From: Chitinophagaceae bacterium
Lineage (GTDB): Bacteria; Bacteroidota; Bacteroidia; Chitinophagales; Chitinophagaceae
Direction of reading: 5' to 3'
Assembly: GCA_021323155.1 (NCBI GenBank)
Contig: JAJTCI010000137.1
Coordinates: forward strand, 1-6,532
Length of the DNA stretch: 6,532 bases
Shown: piece by piece, positions 6,286-6,532 of the stretch
How the letters are laid out: each line of letters begins with the position of its first letter
How positions within the stretch are numbered: the first letter of the stretch is position 1
Made by a program: the position numbers and the translations under genes
The notes under the pieces: generated by a model
The model's database searches: none
What the model saw: only the letters and a program-made list of their open reading frames with translations
Told to the model about the DNA's origin: nothing

Positions 6286-6293
6286 TAAAATTA
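6286..6293 (-). promoter_or_regulatory. Candidate -7 element for accA
   Basis: Read on the minus strand this is TAATTTTA, one base off TAnnTTTG, placing a start site roughly 15 bases before the accA ATG. No good -33 TTTG is seen at the right distance, only a T-run. It is weak and rests on consensus alone. Confidence 0.25.
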
Positions 6294-6318
6294 GTGTTTG
6301 CGTTTTTTTAAGAAAACA

Positions 6319-6351
6319 TTTGTTTAGGAAACTGCCTTCCCCTTATCTTTG
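6319..6351 (+). promoter_or_regulatory. Bacteroidota-type promoter of the tRNA-Asp gene
   Basis: TTTG (6319-6322), 21 bases, then TATCTTTG (6344-6351) is a complete match to the primary-sigma consensus of Bacteroidota (-33 TTTG, -7 TAnnTTTG). The predicted start near 6357 leaves a leader of about 34 bases before the mature tRNA. The -33 box lies inside a small palindrome AAACA-TT-TGTTT (6314-6325). Confidence 0.75.
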
Positions 6352-6390
6352 CCGTCCCGAAAACGAGGGTAACTCTTTGTTTTGGTGGAA

Positions 6391-6464
6391 GGATCGGTAG
6401 TTCAGTTGGTTAGAATGCCGCCCTGTCACGGCGGAGGTCGCGGGTTCGAGTCCCGTCCGGTCCG
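6391..6464 (+). tRNA. tRNA-Asp (anticodon GUC)
   Basis: A 74-base cloverleaf. The acceptor stem GGATCGG (6391-6397) pairs with CCGGTCC (6457-6463), with one T-G wobble. The discriminator is G6464. The D arm is GTTC/GAAT. The anticodon stem CCGCC/GGCGG encloses loop CTGTCAC with anticodon GTC at 6425-6427, which reads GAC and GAU. The T arm is GCGGG-TTCGAGT-CCCGT. The next bases are CAAA, so CCA is not encoded and must be added after RNase Z cleavage. The gene stands alone with its own promoter and terminator. Confidence 0.98.
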
Positions 6465-6465
6465 C

Positions 6466-6500
6466 AAAGAGTCTCGCAGAAATGCGGGTCTTTTTTGTTT
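6466..6500 (+). terminator. Rho-independent terminator of the tRNA-Asp gene
   Basis: CGCA (6475-6478) and TGCG (6483-6486) close a stable GAAA tetraloop. The stem continues outward through T-G and C-G pairs, one T-T mismatch, G-C, and AAAGA pairing with the start of the T-run. The tract TTTTTTGTTT (6491-6500) follows immediately. It starts 2 bases after the mature tRNA end. Confidence 0.85.
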
Positions 6501-6532
6501 CCTGCCTGGTCAAATAAAAAGCCTTTTCAAGT

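Noticed and set aside
6391..6532. tRNA-Asp as an integration (att) site of a genomic island
   Set aside because: No integrase and no direct-repeat copy of the tRNA 3' end are visible; the downstream DNA begins with a normal terminator. The last 30 bases are too short to judge.

Overview
The window looks like a chromosomal housekeeping segment from a member of the Bacteroidota, most likely a Chitinophagaceae-type organism. The evidence is threefold. Promoter-like sites match the Bacteroidota pattern (TTTG, about 20 bases, TAnnTTTG). Start codons lack Shine-Dalgarno sequences. The proteins (ClpC with a UVR motif, a secreted CBM-like plus esterase protein, a STAS protein beside RNase Z) have the flavour of that phylum. 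Base composition looks close to half GC by eye; it was not computed. The family-level placement is inference.

Layout. The left edge (1-1459, minus) is the N-terminal 486 codons of the Clp protease ATPase ClpC, cut by the window edge. A 92-base divergent spacer separates it from a plus-strand pair: a 131-residue STAS-domain protein (1552-1947) and RNase Z (2091-2993), which matures tRNA 3' ends. Their 143-base spacer ends in an inverted repeat just ahead of the rnz start. RNase Z converges, with only 8 bases between stop codons, on a minus-strand group transcribed in the order accA (6263-5277), dapA (5173-4289), secreted esterase (4177-3002). The gaps in that group are 103 and 111 bases, so it may or may not be one operon. 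The accA-dapA gap holds a repeat built of GTGAATN heptamers flanking a palindrome. The dapA-esterase gap holds a hairpin and a doubtful 30-residue hydrophobic ORF. The right end carries a plus-strand tRNA-Asp(GUC) gene with a near-ideal Bacteroidota promoter and a GAAA-loop terminator, divergent from accA.

How the genes relate. Most are core functions: protein quality control (ClpC), tRNA maturation (RNase Z, tRNA-Asp), fatty-acid precursor supply (AccA) and lysine/diaminopimelate synthesis (DapA). The esterase acts outside the cytoplasm and is the most accessory-like gene. I see no transposase, phage gene, CRISPR array, toxin pair or obvious new multi-gene system. The points worth a second look are the intergenic repeats, the STAS protein without a phosphorylatable serine at the usual site, a DapA predicted to escape lysine feedback, and a leader-trailer complementarity around the tRNA that overlaps its terminator.
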